Shown: one piece after another, positions 36,037 to 47,132 of the stretch
Numbering within the stretch: the stretch's first letter is position 1
Layout: every line of letters begins with the position of its first letter
Assembly (NCBI GenBank): GCA_020747065.1
Contig: JAGMVK010000013.1
Location: forward strand, 310,001-374,000
DNA from: Cadophora sp. MPI-SDFR-AT-0126
Taxonomy: Eukaryota > Ascomycota > Leotiomycetes > Helotiales > Ploettnerulaceae
DNA length: 64,000 bases
Direction: 5' to 3'
The notes under the pieces: model-generated
Told to the model about the DNA's origin: nothing
The model's database searches: none
The model's input: the letters and a program-made list of their open reading frames with translations, nothing else
Translations under genes and position numbers: made by a program

Positions 36037-36670
36037 GCTTACTTTGCGAAAGTAGAGCTGCAAACGAATGATCAGGTTCATTCGTCGATAGTATAGGAAG
36101 TAATGAACCCCTCAGTAGAACATGACGAGGAAGATGAAAACAAGATAGTGAAAGATGAGAAAGCCGAGAGATTGGGGGCGGAAGGTGAGAGGTCGAACGC
36201 TTAGAGTGATGAGAATAGATCAGATCGAACTTACACCGAAGGCACATGAGAGAATCAGGAGGCAGCTAGAGAACAATTGCCTCACAAAGTGACTGTGATT
36301 TCGAGATTTCAGTGTTATTCAGAAAAGAAAAAATAACTCTTCCAAAAAATAAAGTTTTGTTTCCTTGAGGAAGTAGCTAGCTTTACTAGGCAGCCTCACG
36401 AAATATAAACGCTAAGCCTTGCGCTAAGGTTGCGTTCCTTCCTTCCTATTGTAAAGGGAATATTTAACTCTCTTCGAAGGTGAAGTCATAGTAACCTTGT
36501 GCTCAGAAAGATAATACTTTTTCGCAGCCTTGTCGCTCCTCATGTTGTGGCGGTTTAGATAAAGATCTATTAGGCTATATCTTTCTGTCAGCTCCAGCAG
36601 TGAATTCATTGGGAGGCATGAACAATCGGGCTGATACATGAGATTATCTCTGCATTTAAGATGTCCTTTC
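36037..36670. other. Intergenic region
   Basis: Leader and promoter of DUF7918-like 3 (likely with a GTGTAAGT...TTTGCAG leader intron) and the 3' flank of the Zn2Cys6 regulator. No gene is seen. Confidence 0.45.
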
Positions 36671-38458
36671 TCAACCCAGAGTTCCGCTACCACCGGAATC
36701 CCCCATCGGATAAACCTCTCCCATTCCTGCCATCCCCTGAAAATTCGACATATACCACGGGTCCAGCAACATATCCCAATTGATATCCATGCCATTCAAA
36801 TCCACCGGCGCATCTGCCTGGCCCTCTCCCACATCAGCAACCTCCAGCATCCCGAGCTCAAGCCTCTTTTTCCTCATCGAATCCCTCAGCAGAACCTTTG
36901 CCGTATTGACAGCTTCTTGTGCCATGTGCGTACCTAACAATCTAGCAATCTTCTCCAGGATTCCCATTGCATTTGCGACGTTGGAGAGACTGTCTGCTGT
37001 ATCGAGGGCAAGAAGAACGCAGACGTATTGGAAGACTGTGCAGAGGACATTCCACCAGAATTTGTTCTCCTCGGCTAGTTTCAAGGCAGCGCTCACAGCT
37101 ACATTCCCGATTTCGATCAATCTTGACACATCTGATTTGTCGATGCTAAGTTTTAGTAATCGGTGATGTCGATACAGCGACATACACAAATCCGCCTTGG
37201 ACATCGATACAAACGGGTGGGTGTCCCGGATCAGTTTGGCTTTCTCTAACGTGCCGTGCAAATTGACGTCTTGGCCTTCCGCATTATCTCGCGGAACAAG
37301 CTCGACAATGGCATGAAGTTGTAAGCTCGGATCATCTGGAGTATATCGCGGGACTTTGCAAGTAATGTTCGAGAGCGTGATACCAGATCTGCCGTACTCA
37401 TAGGATACCATCATGTTGTTCCGCCACGCAGTCCAAAATATCCTCCGCACTAATTCGCAGAGTCCTTGACTTTTCAAAGTATTGTGTACGGCATCAGGAT
37501 CCGTTAGAGCTATCTGATCGATCTCCATATGCAAACCTGTTGCTTCAGCAAGGTGGATAGTCGTGCAACTTGCTAGCCATGCGAGATGAGGTCGAGTCGT
37601 GGCTCTCAAATACAGTGTTCTTAAAATCCACGCTGAGACATGATCAATGGTAGGCTGGAAAGTTGGATCTTCGAGGATGCCTTTGGCATGGAGCACCAAT
37701 TCTGCTTCTCTAGGGTATCCAAGCCTGGCGGAGAAGAACGAACCCAGAGCAGCAACACCTGCCATTATCGCCTCAAAGATTGACGCCGGACCCGTCTGGT
37801 TCCAGAATTGTTCCGCATTTTGCAAGAAAAGCTGTTGATCAAAAGCAACGAAAAGTGGATGGACAGTATCGAAATACACATGCATATATCTCATGAAGTC
37901 CTCCCTTGAGATCAAGTCCCGTAGATCTGCATGTGCACTACCTTCTTCTTCGGGACGGATGCCACAGTTGTATGCGAAGGAGTGCACGCGCGGTGGATTC
38001 GCAGACTGAAAATCTAGACCTAGACTTCGCGGAAAGGCAGTCACAGAATGTAAGCCCATGAACCTCCTTCTCATCGGATCCAGCAGAACCAATACAGCCG
38101 GAGCAGCTACAGAAGATCTTGCGGGACTGGGAGTACCAGCTTCTGTTTCTCTGGAAACGACCGGCGGTCTTACTCCAGGGCTATAAGGACGATGCTGAAT
38201 GTGGTTCTCGGTCACGGGACTATTTCCTGGGCCTGCTTGAGCATGGAACGACCCCACTTTTTCAACGAATGCAGCTGTTGGGCTGTCGTCCTGCGAGAAC
38301 TGGCATTGATACCCATAAGTTGTGCACATGGAGCATGGAAATTCATTGTCGCATTTGCGCTTGCGCTGACGGCAAGGTAGGCAGGCTTTTCGTGCTCGTT
38401 GACGCTTCCGTGGTGGTTCTTGCGGGTCGGCTATGGATGCTGGGTTCGACGTTGACAT
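36671..38458 (-). CDS. Zn2Cys6 fungal transcription factor
   Basis: A single open frame of 595 residues. The binuclear zinc cluster lies near residues 26-52 with spacing C-x2-C-x6-C-x5-C-x2-C-x6-C, starting CLPCRQRKRKC and preceded by the basic stretch RKRQRARKA. The middle region (about 180-420) has the hydrophobic pattern of the fungal-specific transcription factor domain, including MRYMHVYFDTVHPLF, LYLRATTRPHLAW and IHLAEATGLH. DNA target and pathway are unknown. It lies directly downstream of a DHA2 transporter on the same strand, and such regulator-transporter neighbours are often functionally linked; that is inference. No intron is needed. Confidence 0.88.
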   Translation of the reverse strand: MSTSNPASIADPQEPPRKRQRARKACLPCRQRKRKCDNEFPCSMCTTYGYQCQFSQDDSPTAAFVEKVGSFHAQAGPGNSPVTENHIQHRPYSPGVRPPVVSRETEAGTPSPARSSVAAPAVLVLLDPMRRRFMGLHSVTAFPRSLGLDFQSANPPRVHSFAYNCGIRPEEEGSAHADLRDLISREDFMRYMHVYFDTVHPLFVAFDQQLFLQNAEQFWNQTGPASIFEAIMAGVAALGSFFSARLGYPREAELVLHAKGILEDPTFQPTIDHVSAWILRTLYLRATTRPHLAWLASCTTIHLAEATGLHMEIDQIALTDPDAVHNTLKSQGLCELVRRIFWTAWRNNMMVSYEYGRSGITLSNITCKVPRYTPDDPSLQLHAIVELVPRDNAEGQDVNLHGTLEKAKLIRDTHPFVSMSKADLCMSLYRHHRLLKLSIDKSDVSRLIEIGNVAVSAALKLAEENKFWWNVLCTVFQYVCVLLALDTADSLSNVANAMGILEKIARLLGTHMAQEAVNTAKVLLRDSMRKKRLELGMLEVADVGEGQADAPVDLNGMDINWDMLLDPWYMSNFQGMAGMGEVYPMGDSGGSGTLG

Positions 38459-39106
38459 TGCTTAAAGACTGCAACGAGCCTTGTTCAACTGTGGAGAATA
38501 ATCAGTATATCATCCAAAGATAGGGTAGAACATTTAAAGTACATATATTGTTTGGGGGTACGCTTAGATTAGGATTGTCCGGGTGTCGGATGCTTAGAAG
38601 AAAGAAATCTCGGTTGTTCCTTCATCGAAAATCCAAGCGTCAGAATGCGCTAGTGAGCCCCACTAAAACTCTACCTACTGAGCGTGAAAGTGTGGTGTGT
38701 TTAGTTGAGACTACATTTAAGAAGAAAGACGGTTTGGCATAGATTTCGATAATTGCCCGTCTTTTTGCAAGTTGTCGATTCAAACTCGCAGCATCCACTT
38801 TCCCAGAATTAATTTTGGTTTACCGTGTCAATATGCACGGCGTTGATTAGCGAGACCTAAGTCAACAAGCTCATCTAACAAGCTCATCTTCAACTCAGTT
38901 GTCAGTAGCTAACCGTACTTTTAAATAGCATCATTGATGATTTGTAAGTCCCCGATTGGTGTCACATGCGCGCATAGTTATTCTACGACTCATGTTCTGT
39001 TGTGATGTGTTGCAGCAAGAATAAAACAACAATTCTCGATTTCTCAAAAAATTCCTGTGGTCTCTTGATTCATCATACATCAGCTGCATGTAAATGCAAT
39101 AATTTC
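38459..39106. other. Spacer between regulator and transporter
   Basis: Promoter of the Zn2Cys6 gene and the 3' flank of the transporter gene. A near-direct repeat CAAGCTCATCT(A/T) occurs at about 38868-38891. No gene is seen. Confidence 0.45.
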
Positions 39107-40849
39107 TCAATCTCTACCCCCTCTCATCCTCATCCTCCTATCCCTCAATTGACTCCCGCCGAAAACCACCGAAATACAAATCCCCAATCCAGCCAGCCCA
39201 ATTCCCATATACCACGCCCCTCTATACCCCTCAAGCAAATCCTCACCTCCCTTGTTAACTCTACTCTCAATGGTACCGGCAAACCCCAACCCAATACTAA
39301 CACTATAGTTGATCACCGTGTTGATCAAACTCGCCGCCACACCCTGATGTTCTTTCCGCATATGATCACTTAGCAGGATCGTCGCGGCAGGGAAACTCAT
39401 GTCCATTCCCCACGGCATGATACAGATGGAGATGAAGATTTGCGCCCAGTATGTTTGGTTGACGGGAGCGGTGGCGATGAGAATTAGCCCGGTGGTGAAG
39501 GCTGTCATAGCTATCATCATCACGACTGATGGACCAACACGGTGGAGGATGTGTCCCGTGGTGAGAGCAGCTGCTAAGCCTGAGAAGGCGCAAGGAATGA
39601 ACTGTGCGCTGGCGAGGAGAGGTGTGGTGTTTCTTAGCTCCTCGAGGAACTGCCAGCTGTAAAAGACCCAGATCCCGAAGCTCGACCAGCCAGCTGCCAT
39701 GCAACCCAGTACGAACGCCGTGTCTTTCGTCAACGCCTCCATAGGAAGCAAAGGATGACTTGCTCTCGCTTCCACCCAAGCGAAAAGCGCAAGACAAACA
39801 AATCCCACAATAAGAAGTGCATATGTATATGGCGTCTCCCATCCCACAGCAGGCCCCTGATTCCATGCGAAATTAATCAGCACCAGCGCCGACACACCCG
39901 TCACACAACCCCATCCATCAACCCTCTCCCACATGCCATACCCATCACTCTCATCAATGACCGGCGGCGGCGACCTCGGAATCGCAAAACACCCTGCCAC
40001 ACCCATGGCAAAGCACATTATCCCCATACACCAAAACGCCCACGGCCACCACGCCATCTGCGCAAACAGACTCGCAAATACCGCGCCAAAAACGAATCCA
40101 GATGGAGCAGTTGCCCCAAAGATACTAAACACCATCTCCTTCCTCCTGCCCTGCTCATACGTCCTCCCTAGAATAGCCAGCGCATTTGGCAGCAGAAACG
40201 CCGGCCCAATCCCTTGCATGCCTCTACACACGTCGAAGAACACCGGACTATGTCGAACATAAACCGCGAATCCCGCGAGTAGGCTCCAGACCCCGTACCA
40301 GATCCAGCCGGCTACGAAAAAGCGTTTGTGGCCGTAGAGATCACCGAGGCGGCCCGCAATGAGGATGAATGTCCCGACGGTGAGGGAGTATGCTGCTGGG
40401 AACCAGGAGAGTTGACCGGGTTGGTTAGCAACGCCGAAGGAGGCGCCGATGATGTGTAATGGGGCGATAGCTTGGCCGAGAGAAGCTTGCGTGAAGAGCT
40501 GGGCCATACAGAGGACTGCCACGAAGGCTGCTTCTCGAAGAAGGGAGGTTGGGTGTTGAATGTGGCTCTGGACGGGGTAAAGAGAGGATACGCGCCGTGA
40601 GGGTGTGGGTTCTTTTCCCGCAATTTCTTCATCTTGGAGACTGGCATTGTATGGCGAGTCGTTTTCTGAATCTTGTGCTGGTGATATCTTGTCGACTTTC
40701 TCGCCATCGGTCTCATTGTTCGTTAGACTCGGTGGATATGAAGGTGCTACCACAGTTGCTGCACCTGAAACTGGAGTTTCTGGCTTTTTCTCAACATCGA
40801 AGACCATCGTACTGCGTGGCGTCACGATTCCTCCTTTTGCTGCAGACAT
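39107..40849 (-). CDS. MFS transporter, DHA2 type
   Basis: Intronless, 580 residues from the ATG at 40849 (MSAAKGGIVTP). The upstream extension of the frame lacks a convincing start. After a hydrophilic N-terminus of about 90 residues come roughly 14 hydrophobic helices, typical of DHA2 drug:H+ antiporter-like proteins. The segment LSWFPAAYSLTVGTFILIAG is followed by motif A, GRLGDLYGHKR, between helices 2 and 3. Fungal members of this subgroup include multidrug exporters and the yeast Amf1-like low-affinity ammonium transporters; sequence reading alone cannot separate these. It is expected in the plasma membrane. Its neighbour at 36671-38458 is a Zn2Cys6 regulator. Confidence 0.85.
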   Translation of the reverse strand: MSAAKGGIVTPRSTMVFDVEKKPETPVSGAATVVAPSYPPSLTNNETDGEKVDKISPAQDSENDSPYNASLQDEEIAGKEPTPSRRVSSLYPVQSHIQHPTSLLREAAFVAVLCMAQLFTQASLGQAIAPLHIIGASFGVANQPGQLSWFPAAYSLTVGTFILIAGRLGDLYGHKRFFVAGWIWYGVWSLLAGFAVYVRHSPVFFDVCRGMQGIGPAFLLPNALAILGRTYEQGRRKEMVFSIFGATAPSGFVFGAVFASLFAQMAWWPWAFWCMGIMCFAMGVAGCFAIPRSPPPVIDESDGYGMWERVDGWGCVTGVSALVLINFAWNQGPAVGWETPYTYALLIVGFVCLALFAWVEARASHPLLPMEALTKDTAFVLGCMAAGWSSFGIWVFYSWQFLEELRNTTPLLASAQFIPCAFSGLAAALTTGHILHRVGPSVVMMIAMTAFTTGLILIATAPVNQTYWAQIFISICIMPWGMDMSFPAATILLSDHMRKEHQGVAASLINTVINYSVSIGLGFAGTIESRVNKGGEDLLEGYRGAWYMGIGLAGLGICISVVFGGSQLRDRRMRMRGGRD

Positions 40850-41900
40850 GTTGTTCTCTCTCTCATCTGACACAACTAAATAGTCGGTACAGCAGAGCGT
40901 CAACAAACAAGCTCTCAAGCGAAAAACAAAAGGGGTCGCTGCCGGAAAAGGTCACGTGTCTCAACTCGTAAGGAAAACCCCCAAAATCGAGGGCGTATCC
41001 CTCCTAAGTACCTCGCAAACATGTCTTACAAATGTGATTTCTCAGACACATAAGCCGTGATAAAAATGGGGAGTAATTGCGTAGTGGAGTAGTTACACAT
41101 GCACAAGGCGAGGGCGGTTTGGTGAAGTGGGATTTTGCTCCGCAGTGTCCGCAATAGCCGACAGACGATTCTCAACCCCTCGCCAGACTGTGACTGAGGT
41201 GCGGAGTTGCGATTTGGGAACAGTGATTCCCTTGTTTTCCTTAAATTTCTGTCTTTTGATCTGTGCATGAAATTTAACATGCCGGTCCTTAGATCCATGC
41301 TTATGATTAGCTGTTGAGTGTGGCAAGATGTTGCTCGATTTAGCTGCCTGCGGCGGATTGACGTCGTGGAACCTCGTACCGTTTTTTTGTGATTGCGGCT
41401 GACTGTAGGAGATATCTGCGTCACGTCACTACTCATAATCCAAGAGGCCCTTACTCACTTTCCTCCATCATCCTCAAGCCTCTAGCGTAACAGGCAGCAA
41501 GTATTTCTCTTTGGCATTTCCTTCGAAATCATTCCCAATCTTCGACTTTGCGTCACAGTCACGTAGCACGAGATTTCGCAGGATGCTCAGTTCACTATCC
41601 TTCAAGCAACGCACAAGGCTCAATAAAATCTCGTATTTCAAGCAATGAACGCGCCTCGCTATGCTGTCTGTGTATCCCACAGTTACCGTACTATACAAAG
41701 CCCCCGTGCACCCAGGGCGGACGAGGATAAGAGAAACTCCAAACGCTGGTATATGCCACCGCAACCTTCCATCTTATGCCAAAGCCAATGCCAAGTTTTC
41801 CGAAACTCCCCGACTTTCTTTCTTTGTTGCTGTTTATGACTTTTTGCAAATAGAGAAACACAAACACACAAGTTCGCTTTTGATGTCACGGCATCTCATC
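40850..41900. other. Intergenic region
   Basis: Promoter of the transporter (left part) and the 3' flank of the lipin gene. Open frames here are short and overlap each other without motif. No gene is seen. Confidence 0.45.
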
Positions 41901-44259
41901 TCATATTTTCTTGTCGTCTGAATCCTCCCGTTCGAGACCGAGACCTTTCATGCCAGTGATGATTTCTCCTTCCAGGTCTCGCATGGACTTCTCGCTAGTG
42001 GGCACTCTATCGGATGGGACTTCGACCGTGTATTCCTGCTCGCTTTGTTCGGCTTCGTCATTGTCAGCCTCCAGCATGCTGCTGGTCATAGCTTCGTCCT
42101 CGTCGACAGAGCCCGATAGCATGCTTTCATCGAGGCCGTCCTCGTCATTATCATCATCAATTGAGTCTCTTGAGATATACGAGTCTCCCAACTCATCGTT
42201 GACATCCTCATCGTCCTCTTCTTCCTCTTCCTCATCATCGCTCTCATTGCCTTGATCATCCTTCTCGTCGCTTTCTGAGTCGCTGAACTCGTCGATGTCT
42301 AGCACTGGCTCTCGCCAATACGTGAAATCTGTGTACTCCTCCCCACCACCCTTGACGAGAGTGTTGACAGGGGGGAAGTAGTGATCCACAACTTCTCGCA
42401 TGTTCACGTAGCTGTATCTGAGTTTATTCAGATGCAGCAAGTCCAGTGAGATCTCGGCGTAACTGTTGATGGTAAAGATGCGATTGCTGGGGATACTGAC
42501 AGATCGATATGACAGGGCATCAGTGAGCCTGTTGCCAAAGCCTGCAGAGAATGGCGTCCGATCGGGTCCGTACAGGTTCTTGATGTCTCGTAAACAAGCC
42601 ATCTTGAACACTTCTGGCTTTCGAATGTAAAGTTCTCTTCTCAGAGCTGCGATCGTCCGATCCGGACTCATGAGTGTGGGCCCTCTGGGCAGGTGATAGC
42701 CCTCTTGAGAAACGCTATTGAGAAACGCTCTTGTCATATCTGCTAACCCAACGGAGCGAGATGTCAGGTACATAATGTTATACCCATTGTTGACAATGTC
42801 GGTATAGAGTTTCGCAACTCCAATATGGGTCCAGTCACGACCGATCATGTTGAACACATGGCCCAAAGCATCTGATTTTGTGATTGTTCCATCAATGTCA
42901 GAAATGACGATTGGCACGTCGTGACGCCAGAGATACATGTAAGCCTGACAGGTTGCCCGGTTGACTGTGAAGCTCATGGCATTCGGTCCAGGTTTGAGGT
43001 TGAGAGCTTTCAGCTGGTCGCTGGTCAAACGAAGAGTTTTCGCATAATTCCGGTTGGGATCACCACTCGGGCCAGGAGGAGTCTGAGGAGGTGTTTCCAT
43101 CCCCACATCTGAATCTGCTCGGCGGTGAGTGGGTATGATATTTGTTTTCTCGGTCTCTGATCCGTCGCTGTGGTATCCTGGATCCGAGACAGCGTCATTC
43201 GGGATACCGGCCATCGTCGCTCGCTGACTGGCTGCTGCTTTTGCTTCCTCACTGCTGTAAATCCACAAATTTCCATGCTCATCAGCACCAATTAGAGCTC
43301 CAATATCATAGTTGCCCTCCAATTCCTCCGATAATATCTTCCTCGCAATGACCTCGGCTCGAAGCGCATCATCGTCACTACTCTTGTACCCTGTCATATC
43401 GAGCATCAAATCCCCAGTGTCAGTGACCTGACTAGGGATATTGGAGGCAGAGAGCCTGTTGGAGAGCGCAACCGCACGCTCGATAGCCTCCCTCGTCGGT
43501 AGTGGTGGCGGACTAATGGATCTGTCGGACTGTCCATCATGTAGAGGTATGGTTGGGGTCATGGATCGCGTTTGTCGTTCCCTTTCAGTGGAGTCTGTAA
43601 GATGTGTGCGGGCAGAGGATGGAAGAATGTCGTCGCTATGGGGCCGCCCATTAAGAACACCCGACCAATCTCCTGATACCGGTCTCACATTCGTGAACTC
43701 TGGAGAGCCAGACAAAGGGGTCAAATTGCCTGGTAAGGGTCAGTGCTGCTTTGACAGAGAGAAGTGGTGAAGTCTTACTCAGAGTGCTCTGCCTCCTGGG
43801 CGCGGAGCTAGAAAGTACTCCTGCCCCAGGTCTAGTGGCCACACTGCCAGATCTCGATTTCCCCCCAAGCACATCTAGATCCAAGAAATCCGGCTCTGAC
43901 AGATTTGAAGCGTCTGTTCCTTCAGGAATCAAGGGAGGGCTGGAAGCCGGAGACACCAACGGCGAGGTCTGCATAGCTTCCGGGATGTTATCACTGGTCT
44001 CGAAAACGAAGAATGCTTCTCCTCCCTCCGCGAGCTTCATAGCATAGTCCTGCTTCACATCATTGACCTTGAATTCCACCTTCTTCTCGTATGGCCGTAG
44101 TAAAGAGAACTTTCCGAACCTGACGTGGAACGGTGAACATGCCAGTGTGCCATCCTCCTGCTCTACAACTATCACATCAATAGCACCGCTAAGGGTGGCC
44201 GGGTTGATCGAATTCCATGTCTTCGAGACTGAGCCGCTGATGCTCCTTACGTACTGCAT
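41901..44259 (-). CDS. pah1: Lipin-type phosphatidate phosphatase
   Basis: Two exons, 44259-43779 and 43729-41901, give 769 residues. Lipins dephosphorylate phosphatidate to diacylglycerol and so set the balance between storage lipid and phospholipid, and nuclear membrane growth (Pah1/Smp2 in budding yeast, Ned1 in fission yeast). The N-terminal lipin domain starts MQYVRSISGSVSKTWNSINP and includes SGAIDVIVVEQ and the conserved FHVRFGKF. The C-terminal HAD catalytic domain has DIDGTITKSD (about residue 440), the DxDxT motif with both catalytic Asp residues present, followed by MYLTSRSVG and KPEVFKMACLRDI. The C-terminus is strongly acidic (Asp/Glu run near residues 655-690), as in yeast Pah1 where the acidic tail contacts the Nem1-Spo7 phosphatase. 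Confidence 0.94.
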
Positions 44260-45545
44260 GGCAGCTTAAATTGGCGAATCGGGGTCCACGTCCAATAGCC
44301 TTGCAAATCCGGACTGAGGAGAGGGAATATGTAAAGAGAACTATGGCGTAAATGCTGGTTATGTGCGTACTTCTTATAGAGTTGGGCTGTGCAAGGAAAG
44401 ATCAATCTTTGACGCAGTCCTTTGAGGAGGTTTCGGAGGGTACTAGGATCACGATGGATGCGAAATGTGCCGTAAGGTAAGCACAAGAAAGAAGAATGAG
44501 TTTCTTGATGCAACAGACTTTAGCGTTGAATGAAAAAGAGGGTGATGAAGCGGAAAAAGAACGTCGCAATGGTGTCAGCGCTGGTTGACTCGTGTTGAGG
44601 AGAGTTGAGGTTTGGATGAGGAGCTGGGCTGATGGACGATGGATGATGCCCTTGAATCACTGACGCAGCTGATGGACGGACGGGCTTCGGAACATTTGTC
44701 CCGCATGCCATTCGGCTCAACAACGTCGCCCACCCCTGTTACGAGGTCATTCAACCACTTTGGAGGGGACTTGACCTTATGCCGAGGAACCCTTTATTGC
44801 AACTAAAGAGTCCAAGTATAACTCAAACGCTATGAGGGTTCGATTTCGATATGCTTCAACTTGGCTTGACCTTTTTTTATTTACTCTACGCGGAACGGAA
44901 CGAACTAGTTTCTCGTCGCATTCTTCAATGTTCATCAATCAATGCAGCCAGAGCATGGCAGTGGATTTCGTGGCGGGGCATTGCACCTATTGTGCCAATC
45001 ATCTCGACTTCAGGGGTTGAAATCTTCCAGGGTGAGAGGTGACAGTGCAGTTGCATGTGAAAGAGACGTCTTTCTCTGGAAACGCACAAACAAAAGCACA
45101 TGTCAGAATCAGAGATCTCTTGAGAAGTTCTTGAAATCGATTGTTTTCCGTCCAGGATCCAATTTTTCCCAATATCCGGCCAGGCACAGTCTGCCTCGGC
45201 CTCGGTGTCTCCGTCGATGCTCAAGTCGTTTCCTCTGTCAACATCAACTTGCCACTTCAAGATGCTCTTCTGTATTCGCTAGAGGGTTCCAGAGGGTGGT
45301 TTGAATTGCAGAGCAACATGAGCAGAAATCAGTCGTCAAATGATGAGATTGTTGCCAAAAGATCTCCTCTCGGAGCTTCTATATTCCCTGGAGCGCAAAG
45401 TATGTCCAAAATAGCCATTGGCGGTGGAATTCTCAAGCCATGAATTATATCTGGAATCGCTTCTCGTACATGTTCTTCATCCTGTTCTTGGTCGAATCCC
45501 GATAAGTATTGTAGGCCTACAATTACTTTGCCCAGACCGAGATCA
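44260..45545. other. Intergenic region, lipin promoter side
   Basis: Upstream region of the lipin gene. Short overlapping frames (for example 44925-45304) show no recognised motif. No gene is seen. Confidence 0.4.
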
Positions 45546-46800
45546 TCACAGCTGTCGAGCTTCTAAGCTGTCTTCAATTAAATCTACAAGTCCAGCGGTC
45601 CTATAAGCCACACTAGGCCGTTTCCACCCAGGATGCTCGTGGCCCTGATCCTGTAAATAGTCCTTTGCATTTAGATGATGCGGGTGACTTGGGAATCGAA
45701 AGAAACCCCCCCAGCAAGACGGGAGATGATTCGCAAACACGACCAAATTTGAGCAGCATTTGTTCGGCCACTATCTCATCAATCATTAGGTCGGTTTCGT
45801 TTAGGGATAGAAATTTCAAGGTGTCAAATAAATGCTTTGGCAGTCATCTGTCCAGTATATCATATATTCCGACGGTTGGAATGATCAGTCGCTCATGTCT
45901 CGCATTGAAGTATGAAGACGACGAGTGCCCGGTTTCCAATGATAGTATGTAGTCCCTGATCTCGTAGGGATTTTTGCTTTTCTCTGTGTGTAGTGTTGTG
46001 GCTGAGCTCGTGTAGCTGCAAGTTTTCCTGGAATATCAACAGATCCGTCGCTTTGGCGCTTCCGCTGCATTGAATGTAACTATTCATAAACTCGTCTCGA
46101 GCTCGCCACATGATGCAAGGACCAGTTGCACATCTTTCGGCAACTGAGGCACACGGAAATTCAATGCCTTGAAAATAGGTCCAAAGGGAGCACTTTCTTC
46201 CCATTCGTTCGCGGTGAAGGAAGGGTGGATGGCTTCTGACCAAGGTTTTACCCAATTCTCAGCGCTTTTGATGTACGAGATCTGTCTGAAGCGTTCGCTT
46301 CAACCATTAACTTTGAATGTCCGGCTATATGGTGGTCGTATATTCATGGCAAACCTCCAAATGTTTGAGCGGATTTGGTGGGAAGATAGAGGAACTGGAA
46401 AAGGGTTGTTGCTGGGCGCTTGGGGATATTCCTTAAGAGAGATACGAAGTCGGTGAGCTCTCTCATCCTAATGCAGAGGATATCTGGTCATTGGCAGAAC
46501 TTGGGAAAGGCTGTGGGTGGCGATTTGAGGACTCTGCAGGAGGCAGGTCTGGCGATTGTCGGGAAAGTCTCCATGTCCGCCACGGTTTCTATCATGAGTT
46601 GCTGCTTCTGCAACTCTTCTCGGAAGCGGACTCGGAAGACCATCAACAAGGCAGCAGTGTTTGTTGTGACATGGGAAAGTTTTCCAAGATTGTATGAAGT
46701 AAAGTAAGGAAGGAAGAGAAGGACAGAAAAAGTTTAGAGGATTGTCGTAACTCTGGTGCACTACAATTCGTAGAGCGTTCTGGAAGCGTTATGACATATC
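45546..46800 (-). pseudogene. Frame-broken relic, possibly 2EXR-like
   Basis: On the minus strand several consecutive pieces read like protein but in changing frames. Near 46349-46378 the piece QIRSNIWRFAM resembles the opening of the fungal 2EXR domain (LPxEIRxxIWxxAL). Downstream pieces read FGPIFKALNFRVPQLPKD and LKFLSLNETDLMIDEIVAEQ. At a run of seven G (plus-strand C run near 45706-45712) the frame switches to one that reads LNAKDYLQDQGHEHPGW and ends at the stop at 45546. Internal stops separate the other pieces. No start codon or consistent splicing rescues a single protein. I read this as a decayed gene; the family assignment is tentative. Confidence 0.35.
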
Positions 46801-47132
46801 CGCCATTTCTATGGAGAATACTGTGGTGACCAAACATTTACAAAACTTAACAACTTCAATCTCACCTCAATATACCCCAGGCGTCGCTCTTCATTATCAC
46901 ACATGTGACATGTTTTTAGTACAGGATGTTGTGCTCTCCCTCTCCCCCTCGGCTAAGAGCTCAACGCTATGGTTCTCCTTCCCCTCACTACTGGCCTCAT
47001 TCTTCGGTCGCAATTGCCGGGAGTTGTTTGAGTGCCGACTTCTTGCTGGGATCAGTCGGATGTCAACATCCTTCCTCTCCAATTGGCTCTCGCACGCCTC
47101 CTCCTCGTCCTCCACAACTTGGTCCTGCAAAG
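46801..47132. other. Promoter and leader of the FN3 gene
   Basis: Pyrimidine-rich leader (TCTCCCTCTCCCCC, CCTCCTCCTCGTCC) before the ATG at 47133. No gene is seen. Confidence 0.4.

Noticed and set aside
36424..36795. 123-codon minus-strand ORF overlapping the end of the Zn2Cys6 gene
   Set aside because: It is in another frame of the same strand as a well-supported gene and has no motif.
40850..40918. Upstream extension of the MFS frame (23 residues)
   Set aside because: The extension has Cys-rich sequence unlike MFS N-termini; the ATG at 40849 gives a normal hydrophilic start.
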